From contig NZ_PQGG01000007.1 of NCBI RefSeq assembly GCF_002915595.1, positions 62,001 through 126,000 of the forward strand: 64,000 bases of DNA, given 5' to 3'. Below the pieces are notes generated by a model that saw only the letters and a program-made list of their open reading frames with translations, ran no database searches and had not been told where the DNA came from. The translations under genes and the position numbers were made by a program. This document shows, piece after piece, positions 34,832 to 43,921 of the stretch (position 1 is the first letter of the stretch; each line of letters starts with the position of its first letter). Origin of the DNA: Zhongshania marina (GTDB lineage Bacteria > Pseudomonadota > Gammaproteobacteria > Pseudomonadales > Spongiibacteraceae).

Positions 34832-35671
34832 TTATTGCTCCGTCATCGACGCACCATACTCCCCAACCACCTGCCCCTCCAAGGGGTCTTTGGTGGAACC
34901 CCGCAGCATAAATATCTCGACACGACGGTTTCTAGCCCGCCCTTCTTCCGTATTATTGTCGTCAATTGGGCGGGTATCCGCATAGCCCACCACCCTAAAG
35001 CGACTGGGGAGCTGGCCGCTGCTCTGAACAATACTGCCTATAACCGTAGCCGCCCGTGCAGATGATAAATCCCAGTTTGAATAGAATCTGTCGGTATGGA
35101 TGGGAAGGTTATCGGTATGACCCGCCACCACAATTTGTCCGCCAATATCGTTTAAAACCTTACCAAACTTCTCAATAACTGTATCAAACCCAGGTGATAG
35201 CTCCGCTTTGCCTGAAGGAAATGAGCCGCGTTCACGAATGCGGATAATAATGACTTTATTGCCATCGTTTTCCACTTCAACCAAGCCTTCGTTAATTTCT
35301 AGGGCTAAATGCTCTTTTACCTTTTCTAAATCATTCAACATTTGGTCGTCTGCTTCTTCGGAAACAAAGGTAGTCATTTCCTGCAAAGCCTGCTGACGCA
35401 CCTCTCGTTCCACCGTGGGCCTTACTGTACCGGGGGTAAAATCGCGGGCAATCATACTGGTGCCAATCGGCGGCTTAAATGCCGGAATATCGCGCTGCAC
35501 CCCAAAGGCATCTTTCATTGATCCCGACAACTCCTTGAACTTCTGCTTATCCATTTCTGAAAATGAGAAGAGCAGTACAAAGAAAGCGAGAAGCAACGAC
35601 ATCAAATCGGCAAAGGTAAGCACCCACGCGGGGGCCCCTGCATCTTGCTTTTTAGCTGGAACATCATCCAC
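34832..35671 (-). CDS. Flagellar motor stator protein, PomB/MotB-like
   Basis: This 279-residue protein starts with GTG directly after the stop of the stator partner gene (GAGGCG ribosome binding site). Its single membrane helix carries the ion-binding Asp in WVLTFADLMSLLLAFFVLLFSFSEMD (about residues 17-42), a sequence typical of the PomB type. The C-terminal OmpA-like peptidoglycan-binding domain has GHTDNLPI and SSARAATV...YADTRPIDDN.TEEGRARNRRVEI. It anchors the stator to the wall. Confidence 0.9.
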   Translation of the reverse strand: MDDVPAKKQDAGAPAWVLTFADLMSLLLAFFVLLFSFSEMDKQKFKELSGSMKDAFGVQRDIPAFKPPIGTSMIARDFTPGTVRPTVEREVRQQALQEMTTFVSEEADDQMLNDLEKVKEHLALEINEGLVEVENDGNKVIIIRIRERGSFPSGKAELSPGFDTVIEKFGKVLNDIGGQIVVAGHTDNLPIHTDRFYSNWDLSSARAATVIGSIVQSSGQLPSRFRVVGYADTRPIDDNNTEEGRARNRRVEIFMLRGSTKDPLEGQVVGEYGASMTEQ

Positions 35672-36442
35672 TTACGCCTCCTCAGCCTTTTTCTCTGGCT
35701 CGCGCTTATTGTCTGGCAAATAGGTGGATAACAAGGATTCTAGAACTCGTGGATTGATCCCCTCTTGAATACCATCAACCGCTTCAAGAATAAGGTGGCG
35801 ATTACGGCGCTCTTCAGAGGTTCTAAAGGCGAGCTTTTCCGCCATTGGCAACGCAACAACATTCGCCAGTACTGCGCCATACAGGGTCGTTAGCAGCGCC
35901 ACCGCCATCGCCGGGCCAATCGCCTTGGGGTCAGACATATTCGACATCATCTGTACCAACCCGACCAAGGTACCGATCATACCCATTGCCGGCGCCGACT
36001 CACCAAAGCCTTTAAATACCGACTCACCCATTTCATGGCGCTCAATAGCCAAATTAATTTCTTTATTTAGCACTCGGCGAACAAACTCGGGGTCATGACC
36101 GTCAATCGCCATCTGTACGCCCTTGTTCAAAAATTCGTTGCTAATCTCTAGCGACTCGAGGCCTAGCAAGCCTTCTTTGCGGGCCACACCAGCCATTTCC
36201 ATGCACTCAGCAATTAGCGCTTCTGAACTGGTTGGTTTATGAACAAAGGCGCGGGACGCAACCTTAAATGCCCCCAAGGTTTGATCCAGGGGAAACTTAA
36301 CCAAATTGGCGAGCAGGCCACCGCCGACCACGATTAACAAACTCGGGGTATCGATAAACCCGCTTGCGCTGCCGCCGATTAAAATAGCCAGAACAATAAC
36401 GCCCAGCGCCCCTAACATGCCTAATAGCGTTGCGATATCCAA
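35672..36442 (-). CDS. Flagellar motor stator protein, PomA/MotA-like
   Basis: The TTG at 36442 is chosen: GGAG lies six bases upstream and the protein then begins LDIATLLGMLGALG, matching the PomA N-terminus, giving 256 residues. Four membrane helices, the cytoplasmic loop and the channel prolines (ESAPAMGMIGTLVGLV, ALLTTLYGAVLANVVALPMAEKL) are present. With the downstream gene it forms the ion-driven stator; sodium is likely from PomAB resemblance but not proven. No other flagellar genes are nearby. Confidence 0.9.
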   Translation of the reverse strand: MDIATLLGMLGALGVIVLAILIGGSASGFIDTPSLLIVVGGGLLANLVKFPLDQTLGAFKVASRAFVHKPTSSEALIAECMEMAGVARKEGLLGLESLEISNEFLNKGVQMAIDGHDPEFVRRVLNKEINLAIERHEMGESVFKGFGESAPAMGMIGTLVGLVQMMSNMSDPKAIGPAMAVALLTTLYGAVLANVVALPMAEKLAFRTSEERRNRHLILEAVDGIQEGINPRVLESLLSTYLPDNKREPEKKAEEA

Positions 36443-36682
36443 AGTCTTCTCCAATACCTTTGCCGCCCACACAGGCAAATAGTCCGCAGACGAATGGTGT
36501 GTCGTCGACTATTGCCCTCGTACCTAACCCACTTAACGGCTGAAGAATCACTCTCTGTATAAGAGAATACCCTGATAGCGCACAGGAAAATTTCGGTTTT
36601 ACCCAAGGGCAGCAGCCATACACCTCACGCTTTTTGGCATGGTATGCTTGCTAATTACCAACAGAATTAATGAAGCTACCCA

Positions 36683-37576
36683 ATGTTTACCACGCACCAA
36701 TTAGATTTTGGCCGAGGCCCAGCAAGCTGGCTTGAAGGCGGAAGTGAAAATGACACCCTGCATTTTTCGGCAGCGAACGGCTTTCCTGTAGCCAGTTACC
36801 ATTTTTTTCTTGAACATTTTCAGAACGATTTTGCTATTGCCGCCTTAGAGAACAGGGGAGCATGGGAAGCACAAGCCGCGCCACGCGGATTCACATGGCG
36901 CCAACACGCTGACGATCTCATCGCCTTTCTTGACCATCGCAGAAAAACGCAACATTCGGGCCCCGTTATCGCGATGGGGCACTCTATTGGCGGCACCGTT
37001 AGCGCCATTGCAGCCGCAAAGCGACCAGATCTATTCAAAGCACTGCTCATGTTTGACCCCGCCACCATTCCTGGTCGAATTCTGCCAATGGTTGCAGCCG
37101 TAGCCCCATCAACATTGATGGGACAAATGAACCTAGTCAAAAGCACACGGCGACGAAAACCCCAATGGGAGAGCCACTCAGCCTTTATTAACTACCATCG
37201 CAAAAAATCTGCGTACCGACGATTTTCAGATGCTGCCTTTGAAGATTACGCCCGCGCGGGCCTCGTTGAACAAAGCGACGGCAGCTTTACCCTGCGCTAC
37301 AGTCGCGAGTGGGAGGCCCATAACTTTCAGCACACCTATTCGCCCTGGCAAGCCCTGCGCCATATTACAGTTCCCACACTGGTTCTGCGGGCAGAGCATT
37401 CCTATCTCCACAAACAAGCTGATTTTGCCCGCAATATTGCCCGCGTAACGCCGACGGTCAGCCACGATGTCATAAGTGGTGTTGGCCATATGGCCCTACA
37501 AGAAGATTGCCAGCAAGTCGTAGAAAAAAGCTACCAATGGCTGCGAGACAATCAACTCATCGGCACGCCAATATGA
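36683..37576 (+). CDS. Alpha/beta hydrolase
   Basis: The 297-residue enzyme has the nucleophile elbow GHSIGGTVSA (Ser about residue 97) and a likely catalytic His near the C-terminus in VISGVGHMALQED. LVLRAEHSYL holds a candidate acid. No signal peptide is seen. It resembles general esterases or lipases; the substrate is unknown. It overlaps the next gene by 4 bases (ATGA), suggesting coupled function. Confidence 0.85.
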   Translation: MFTTHQLDFGRGPASWLEGGSENDTLHFSAANGFPVASYHFFLEHFQNDFAIAALENRGAWEAQAAPRGFTWRQHADDLIAFLDHRRKTQHSGPVIAMGHSIGGTVSAIAAAKRPDLFKALLMFDPATIPGRILPMVAAVAPSTLMGQMNLVKSTRRRKPQWESHSAFINYHRKKSAYRRFSDAAFEDYARAGLVEQSDGSFTLRYSREWEAHNFQHTYSPWQALRHITVPTLVLRAEHSYLHKQADFARNIARVTPTVSHDVISGVGHMALQEDCQQVVEKSYQWLRDNQLIGTPI

Positions 37577-39078
37577 GTCGCTCATACTGCCTACATACTT
37601 TTTTTAGACCTGGGACTTTAGGCCTAGCCTCGCAAAAATATCTGTTTATTGCGCTGGCCTTTGTTGTCGCCACCCTAAGTGCCTGCACAAACAACCATGT
37701 AGCCACGACAGCTAAAAATCCAAGCTTTAGCAGTGAAAAGTGGCAAACCGTAAGCCTTGGCGATCACAAAATGGGATATCGCCACATTGCGAGGGAACAG
37801 GAAGCAAAGCTGCTTAAAACCACCGAAACCTTAGCCCTCACCCTCAGCCAACCCGGCGTTCCCAACCGTGAAATTGCCACAACACTCAGCTATCACGAAT
37901 CGTCGGCGGGTAAACCGATAGCGCTTTTCAAAACAGTGAGTTCAGATACCGCCAATCATAAAATGAGCGCCACCGTAAAAGGTAAAGCGCTGATTTTAAA
38001 ACGCGACAATTCTTCTAGCATCGAACGCTACCCCATTCCCCAGCCATTTTTATTAGCCGAGGGTCTTAGAATCGCGCTATTAAAACTAGCCGACGCAAAG
38101 CGGGAGTTTGAATATTACAGCTGGAATTTTAGCACTCGGCAGTTCGACAAAACGCGCTTGCGAATCAGCCCCTACAACAGCAGCGAACATGCCGATTACG
38201 CGTGGCATATACAAAAAACCACTGGCCCCGACAGCAAGCCCACAGATATATTCACAGATGCGCAATTCCACGTTTTAGAAGAGCGCAGCCAATCCAGCGG
38301 TGAGCAACTCATTATCACCACTTGCGACAAGGCCTGTGCAACAGCCAGCTTTGTACCTAACACCCACGTTTACCGACAGCTTATTCAGTCGCCGTATAAA
38401 ATATCCGACACCGCTTTACACGGTAAAATACGCTACCAATTAAGTGGCGACTTCCAGCTAGATTTACCCAATACCTACGAACAGAGCAGCAATCGTACGC
38501 CAGACGGCGCTGAAATTGTGATCTGCGACGACTGCGGCACAGAAACGCCCCCCGACAAGTCAGCATTGCAGGACGCCCTAGCGGCCAATTATTGGTTGCC
38601 CGCACAAAACCCCATATTTAAAAACATAGTCAACGACATCTTGCCCGACACCAGCAGCACTAGCGGCCAAATGCGGCGCTTAACTCGTTACGTAACTAGA
38701 CATATGAGTGAGGAGCCCAACTACTCCGGCTACGCCACCGGCCTTGAGGCGTACAACAGCAGGCAGGGTGACTGCACCGAACACGCGTTATTACTTGCCA
38801 CACTGGCCCGCGCCGCCCGCATTCCGGCACGCGTCGTGTTCGGGCTCGCCTATACTAACGACCGTTTTCTGGGGCGAAAATATGTATTTGTGCCCCACGC
38901 TTGGGTTCAAGCATGGACGGGGGAGCGCTGGGAAAGTTATGACAGCGGACTAGGGAAATTTAGCGCTGGCTATATCGCCCTTGGCCTAAGTAACGGTGAC
39001 CAAGCGGATATATTGCGAATCAATGAGCAGCTACAAAAAATTAGCATTACCTCGGCAATACAAATCAGGCGCCGCTGA
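37573..39078 (+). CDS. Transglutaminase-like lipoprotein
   Basis: The ATG at 37573 overlaps the preceding stop and gives 501 residues. A signal peptide ends with LSACTNN, a lipobox-like sequence. The N-terminal two-thirds is unassigned and has two CxxC-like pairs (TTCDKACA, VICDDCGT). The C-terminal domain is a transglutaminase-like cysteine-protease fold with Cys in NSRQGDCTEHALLLATLARAARIPARVV, His in VPHAWVQAW and Asp in WESYDSGLG, the catalytic triad. A role in peptide or envelope processing is possible but unknown. Confidence 0.82.
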   Translation: MSRSYCLHTFFRPGTLGLASQKYLFIALAFVVATLSACTNNHVATTAKNPSFSSEKWQTVSLGDHKMGYRHIAREQEAKLLKTTETLALTLSQPGVPNREIATTLSYHESSAGKPIALFKTVSSDTANHKMSATVKGKALILKRDNSSSIERYPIPQPFLLAEGLRIALLKLADAKREFEYYSWNFSTRQFDKTRLRISPYNSSEHADYAWHIQKTTGPDSKPTDIFTDAQFHVLEERSQSSGEQLIITTCDKACATASFVPNTHVYRQLIQSPYKISDTALHGKIRYQLSGDFQLDLPNTYEQSSNRTPDGAEIVICDDCGTETPPDKSALQDALAANYWLPAQNPIFKNIVNDILPDTSSTSGQMRRLTRYVTRHMSEEPNYSGYATGLEAYNSRQGDCTEHALLLATLARAARIPARVVFGLAYTNDRFLGRKYVFVPHAWVQAWTGERWESYDSGLGKFSAGYIALGLSNGDQADILRINEQLQKISITSAIQIRRR

Positions 39079-39096
39079 TAAAGTCAGCGACGCCTG
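39066..39096. terminator. Hairpin over the end of the transglutaminase gene
   Basis: CAGGCG and CGCTGA (39066-39078) pair with TCAGCG and CGCCTG (39084-39096), with one mismatch and loop TAAAG. It includes the stop codon. No U-tract follows on the plus strand. Confidence 0.55.
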
Positions 39097-39152
39097 AAAA
39101 TAAAGACCAAAGTGGAGATACAATCAAAAAAAACAGAAGAACTAAATCAAAC

Positions 39153-39359
39153 TTACTCGTAAGCAACCGGCATTTCTTGCAGGGCTTCGTCAGCCGCCAA
39201 ATCGATATCGGCTACATCGACGGAACCATTGCGAACAGCACCAACAACGGTTACTTCTTCAATCAACTGAGCTGGCTCATCAGCCATTGCGCTCATTGGC
39301 ATCGCAACAACGGCAAGCGCCGCAAGCATTAATACACGTACAAAACTGTTTACACTCAT
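39153..39359 (-). CDS. Small secreted protein with TonB-box-like N-terminus
   Basis: This 68-residue protein has a clear signal peptide (about 1-26, ending AMA) and a mature part of about 42 residues, DEPAQLIEEVTVVGAVRNGSVDVADIDLAADEAL.... A GGAG ribosome binding site lies before the ATG. The segment IEEVTVVGAVR looks like the TonB-box region found right after the signal peptide of TonB-dependent receptors, yet no plug or barrel follows and a stop ends the frame. It may be a stand-alone small periplasmic protein or the remnant of a lost receptor. Function is unknown. Confidence 0.6.
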   Translation of the reverse strand: MSVNSFVRVLMLAALAVVAMPMSAMADEPAQLIEEVTVVGAVRNGSVDVADIDLAADEALQEMPVAYE

Positions 39360-39583
39360 GTTCTACTCCGTCGCCCTTGGGCAGCTAATCTTAAATGCGG
39401 CAACCTTCACACACTGCTAGAGGGCCTTAACGGAATAATTATCGTGTAAAATTATTACATTCGTATTAATGAAATATGACAATTTTAAGGGAACTCAAAA
39501 AGAATTGTGACAATCTGTCACATTCACAGAGCAATTCGCGGCTTTTAATCTTAAGTGCATTACCAAATTACCCACTAAAAAAC

Positions 39584-40489
39584 CTAACGCGCAGCAACAA
39601 CACCTGCATTCCGCAAGCTATCAGGCAAATGGTCGGCGAGGTATTTCAACAGCAATTTCAGCTTTGGCGACAGATGCCGATTTTGCGGATACAGCGCCCA
39701 GATCCCCTCCTCGGGCTCTTGGTAAGTATCGAGCAGGGTAAGTAAATCGCCGCGCTCAAGATATGACACCACATAATAATCCGGCAATTGGATAATACCC
39801 AAACCCTTGAGGGCGGCATCGACCAAGGCGTAACCGCTATTACAATGAATATTTCCCGTAACCCGCACCGTGCGTAATTTGTTCTTTTCGTGAAATCGCC
39901 AATACTCCGAGGCGCCAGTCAAACAATTGTGACTATCGAGCTCAGCCAATGTGTGGGGCATGCCATAGCGATCCAAATACTCAGGCGATGCACATACATA
40001 GCGCCGCCGCGAAGACAGCTTTTTAGCGATCATGCTGGAATCCCTTAGATTGCCAACCCGAATAGCTAAGTCGTAGGACTCCGCCAGTATATCGACCGTG
40101 TGATTACTTAACTGACAGTCAATTTCTAACTGCGGATACAACTTCAAAAAATCATTTACCAGCGGCATTACACTCTCCTCGCCGTACGTAATGGGCGCGG
40201 TTAGTTTAATTTTTCCCCGTGGCGAGCTTTGTAAGTCGGAAATAGCGCGCTCGGCATCTGCCAAGCCGTCAAGCACACTTCGGCAATGCTGGTAATACAC
40301 CGCAGCCACCTCCGTCACCGTTACTTTCCGAGTTGTTCTATAAAACAACTTCGCTCCAAGGCGGTCTTCCAACTCACTAACTTGGCGGCTTACCTGCGCC
40401 ACCGACAAACCCAGGCGCTTTGCCGCGCCGGTAAAGCTCTCAGCCTCCACCACCGCCACAAATTCACTCACCCCTCGCCAATCACTCAT
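39584..40489 (-). CDS. LysR-family transcriptional regulator
   Basis: The 301-residue regulator starts at the ATG at 40489 (MSDWRGVSEFVAVVEAESFTGAAKRLGLSVAQVSRQVSELEDRLGAKLFYRTTRKVTVT), giving a complete winged helix-turn-helix. The C-terminal effector-binding domain ends near LADHLPDSLRNAG. It is divergent from frmA, a frequent neighbour of this regulator group. The effector is not deducible; control of the formaldehyde genes is plausible. Longer in-frame sequence upstream of 40489 crosses the promoter region and is unlikely to be translated. Confidence 0.9.
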   Translation of the reverse strand: MSDWRGVSEFVAVVEAESFTGAAKRLGLSVAQVSRQVSELEDRLGAKLFYRTTRKVTVTEVAAVYYQHCRSVLDGLADAERAISDLQSSPRGKIKLTAPITYGEESVMPLVNDFLKLYPQLEIDCQLSNHTVDILAESYDLAIRVGNLRDSSMIAKKLSSRRRYVCASPEYLDRYGMPHTLAELDSHNCLTGASEYWRFHEKNKLRTVRVTGNIHCNSGYALVDAALKGLGIIQLPDYYVVSYLERGDLLTLLDTYQEPEEGIWALYPQNRHLSPKLKLLLKYLADHLPDSLRNAGVVAAR

Positions 40490-40500
40490 TATTGCACCAC

Positions 40501-40517
40501 TGTAAAAGAGTTTTACA
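40501..40517. promoter_or_regulatory. 17-bp palindrome TGTAAAA-GAG-TTTTACA
   Basis: A perfect inverted repeat of two 7-base arms lies 11 bases upstream of the LysR start codon, in the leader or promoter of the LysR gene and within the shared LysR/frmA control region. It is a candidate operator for autoregulation. Confidence 0.55.
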
Positions 40518-40615
40518 TTTTTAGCGATTATGCCGACAAGGGAAACAATTACAATGAAATCTGTCGATAAAGCTATCACTCACACTTAAAACAACATTAC
40601 ATCTGCGGGAGCTAA

Positions 40616-41743
<1,128 letters not shown>

Positions 41744-41762
41744 ACCACTGATCAACACGAGG

Positions 41763-41784
41763 ACATTGCCCTGCGGGGCAATGT
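41763..41784 (+). other. Intercistronic hairpin between frmA and fghA
   Basis: ACATTGCCC (41763-41771) pairs perfectly with GGGCAATGT (41776-41784) around TGCG. It ends 8 bases before the fghA ATG, so it overlaps the expected ribosome-binding region. It might limit fghA translation or protect the frmA mRNA end. Confidence 0.55.
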
Positions 41785-41792
41785 AGGCGCTT

Positions 41793-42632
41793 ATGAGTAT
41801 TGAAAACATTAGCAGCAACAAGAGCTTTGGCGGCTGGAACAAGCAATACACCCACCGCTCGGCGGTACTGAATTGCGAGATGCGCTTTGCTATCTACCTA
41901 CCGCCTCAGGCTTCCGCAGGTGAAACCGTACCCGCACTTTACTGGCTGTCTGGCCTTACCTGCACCGACGAAAATTTTATGCAGAAAAGCGGTGCACAGC
42001 GCGTCGCTGCGGAACTGGGTATCGCCATTATCGCACCCGACACCAGCCCACGCGGTGATGACGTTGCCGACGATGAAGCCTACGATCTCGGCAAAGGTGC
42101 AGGTTTTTATGTGAACGCCACCCAGGCTCCGTGGAATCGTCATTACCAAATGTACGATTATATTGTGAAAGAACTACCTGAGCTTATAGAAGCGAGCTTT
42201 CCGGTATCGGGACTGCGCTCAATTTCAGGCCATTCGATGGGTGGTCACGGCGCCTTGACCATCGCCTTAAAAAATCCGCTACGCTACCAATCGGTGTCGG
42301 CCTTCAGCCCAATCAGCAACCCCCTCAATTGCCCCTGGGGACAAAAAGCGTTCACGCAATATTTAGGGGACGACAAAACCCAGTGGCAGCAATACGACGC
42401 CAGTGAATTAATTCGCGACGCCCGCCAATTTGTTCCAGCCAGAATTGAACAGGGAAATGCCGACCAGTTTTTAGAGGAGCAATTAAAACCGGATACCCTA
42501 ACAAACGCAGCCAATATTAGCGGCTACCCCTTAGAGCTATATAGTCACGACGGCTACGATCACAGCTATTACTTTATCGCCAGTTTTATTGAAGACCATC
42601 TGCGTTTTCATGCCGCGCATTTAAAAGTCTAG
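41793..42632 (+). CDS. fghA: S-formylglutathione hydrolase
   Basis: This 279-residue esterase-D family enzyme releases formate and glutathione from S-formylglutathione. The alpha/beta hydrolase nucleophile Ser lies in SISGHSMGGHGALTIALKNP (about 148). WLSGLTCTDENFMQKSGAQR and the catalytic His region SHDGYDHSYYFIASFIEDH are diagnostic. Together with frmA it forms the glutathione-dependent formaldehyde detoxification route. Confidence 0.95.
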   Translation: MSIENISSNKSFGGWNKQYTHRSAVLNCEMRFAIYLPPQASAGETVPALYWLSGLTCTDENFMQKSGAQRVAAELGIAIIAPDTSPRGDDVADDEAYDLGKGAGFYVNATQAPWNRHYQMYDYIVKELPELIEASFPVSGLRSISGHSMGGHGALTIALKNPLRYQSVSAFSPISNPLNCPWGQKAFTQYLGDDKTQWQQYDASELIRDARQFVPARIEQGNADQFLEEQLKPDTLTNAANISGYPLELYSHDGYDHSYYFIASFIEDHLRFHAAHLKV

Positions 42633-42647
42633 CGTCTCAATCTCGAC

Positions 42648-42672
42648 AGAAGCCAGAAACAATCTGGCTTCT
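42648..42672. terminator. Hairpin between fghA and the SMP-30-like gene
   Basis: AGAAGCCAGA (42648-42657) pairs with TCTGGCTTCT (42663-42672) around AACAA, between convergent genes. No U-tract follows. Confidence 0.6.
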
Positions 42673-42679
42673 AAGCCTA

Positions 42680-43768
42680 TTAATTAACGCTAGGTAATGG
42701 CAATACCGCAATTGAAGGCATTGCCAAACTGCCCAGCCACAGATGGCCATCATACTCATTTACGCTGGTTATAGTGTGGTAAACACCAGTCTCGGACTGC
42801 AAATTAAATTTAACCGTTCCGTCTAAACCCAAGCCCAGCACAAAACCAAGTTTGCTAGTAGGCACCAGCAAATCCGCAGGCAAACCGCCAAGCAGTTTCC
42901 GTAAAAGCGGGTAGCTAGCCAAGGCATCAATTTCCCTGCTTCGCAATGCAGGTATTGCCACCCAAAATGTGTCGCTGCCATTAAAACTAATATTGTCTGG
43001 CATACCAGACAAGCCATCTATAAAGACATCTTGGGTGCCAGCCTTGGGGCCCGTCAGCCACAAACGGCTTACCCGTGACGCTCCAGTTTCATTCACCAGC
43101 ACCCAACTATCATCTGGGCCAAGGCTCACCCCATTAGCAAAATAAAGCCCACTAAGATGCACTTTATGCTCGCCATTAGAAGGCGAATAACTTAGCAAGC
43201 GCCCCGTTGCAGAGGCTTCGATTAAATCGTAAATATAATCATGCAAGCCGAAGCGGCTGGAGACATCGCTAAACCAAATTGTGCCATCCGCCGCCACATC
43301 CACGTCATCAATAAAACGCAGCGAAGGATCATCTGCATAATCAAGCAAGGTTTGTATTTCACCCGCTGGTGATACCGACAACAGGCCCTTAAATGCATCG
43401 GCAACAATTAAATTTCCGGCGGCGTCAAATTGCATTCCCAAAGGCCTGCCACCTGTGTTCACAAACTCGCGGGAACTGTCTTCTAGTACCTGCCCGTCGC
43501 GGACACTAAACCTCACAATGCGGCCATCTTGGTAGCCGGTGTAATAATCACCGTCGGGGCCCTTAACAATATCTTCCGGTCCAGTGCCAACACGCTGTAA
43601 ATAAGTCCTAACTGCCGCTAATTTTTCATTTGCTGAAAACGCCTTATTCACTGCGCCGCTAGGTGCTTCAAATGCCACCGCTTGTATGGGGGAGCGAGCA
43701 TATAGCGCCAGTACTCCAACAAAGCCAAGCAGCGCAATTATGGCTACAACACGAAACCAAGATCCCAT
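42680..43768 (-). CDS. SMP-30/gluconolactonase/strictosidine synthase-like beta-propeller protein
   Basis: The ATG at 43768 (AGAGAG upstream) gives 362 residues. An N-terminal membrane helix (about 6-24) serves as anchor or signal. The propeller has family motifs GPEDIVKGPDGDYYTGYQDGRIVRF, GRPLGMQFDAAGNLIVADAFKGLL, FIDDVDVAADGTIWFSDVSSRFG and ANGVSLGPDDSWVLVNETG. Such enzymes are calcium-dependent lactonases or esterases. The position divergent from an AraC regulator and near a TonB receptor hints at catabolism of an imported compound. Confidence 0.85.
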   Translation of the reverse strand: MGSWFRVVAIIALLGFVGVLALYARSPIQAVAFEAPSGAVNKAFSANEKLAAVRTYLQRVGTGPEDIVKGPDGDYYTGYQDGRIVRFSVRDGQVLEDSSREFVNTGGRPLGMQFDAAGNLIVADAFKGLLSVSPAGEIQTLLDYADDPSLRFIDDVDVAADGTIWFSDVSSRFGLHDYIYDLIEASATGRLLSYSPSNGEHKVHLSGLYFANGVSLGPDDSWVLVNETGASRVSRLWLTGPKAGTQDVFIDGLSGMPDNISFNGSDTFWVAIPALRSREIDALASYPLLRKLLGGLPADLLVPTSKLGFVLGLGLDGTVKFNLQSETGVYHTITSVNEYDGHLWLGSLAMPSIAVLPLPSVN

Positions 43769-43812
43769 ATAAAACTCTCTTATTGTTATGTAATGACTCA
43801 CTCCGGAAAACA

Positions 43813-43853
43813 GTTTAATCGCCACTAGAAACAAGCAATGCTGGCGATTAAAC
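43813..43853. promoter_or_regulatory. 12-bp inverted repeat in the SMP-30/AraC divergent region
   Basis: GTTTAATCGCCA (43813-43824) and TGGCGATTAAAC (43842-43853) are exact inverted copies with 17 bases between them, 45 bases upstream of the SMP-30-like start. Centre-to-centre distance of the arms is 29 bases, close to three helical turns. Confidence 0.5.
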
Positions 43854-43865
43854 CACGATACCGCT

Positions 43866-43882
43866 ATGCTAAAAATTAGCAT
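43866..43882. promoter_or_regulatory. 17-bp palindrome ATGCTAA-AAA-TTAGCAT upstream of the AraC gene
   Basis: Perfect 7-base arms lie 40 bases before the AraC-family start codon. It could be an operator or a leader hairpin. Confidence 0.45.
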
Positions 43883-43921
43883 TTGACGACAGCATACTGG
43901 CTTTTTGATGGATGTAAAACT

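Noticed and set aside
39584..40579. Longer N-terminal form of the LysR protein
   Set aside because: The additional 30 residues would cross the palindrome and promoter region, and the conserved winged helix starts right after the ATG at 40489.
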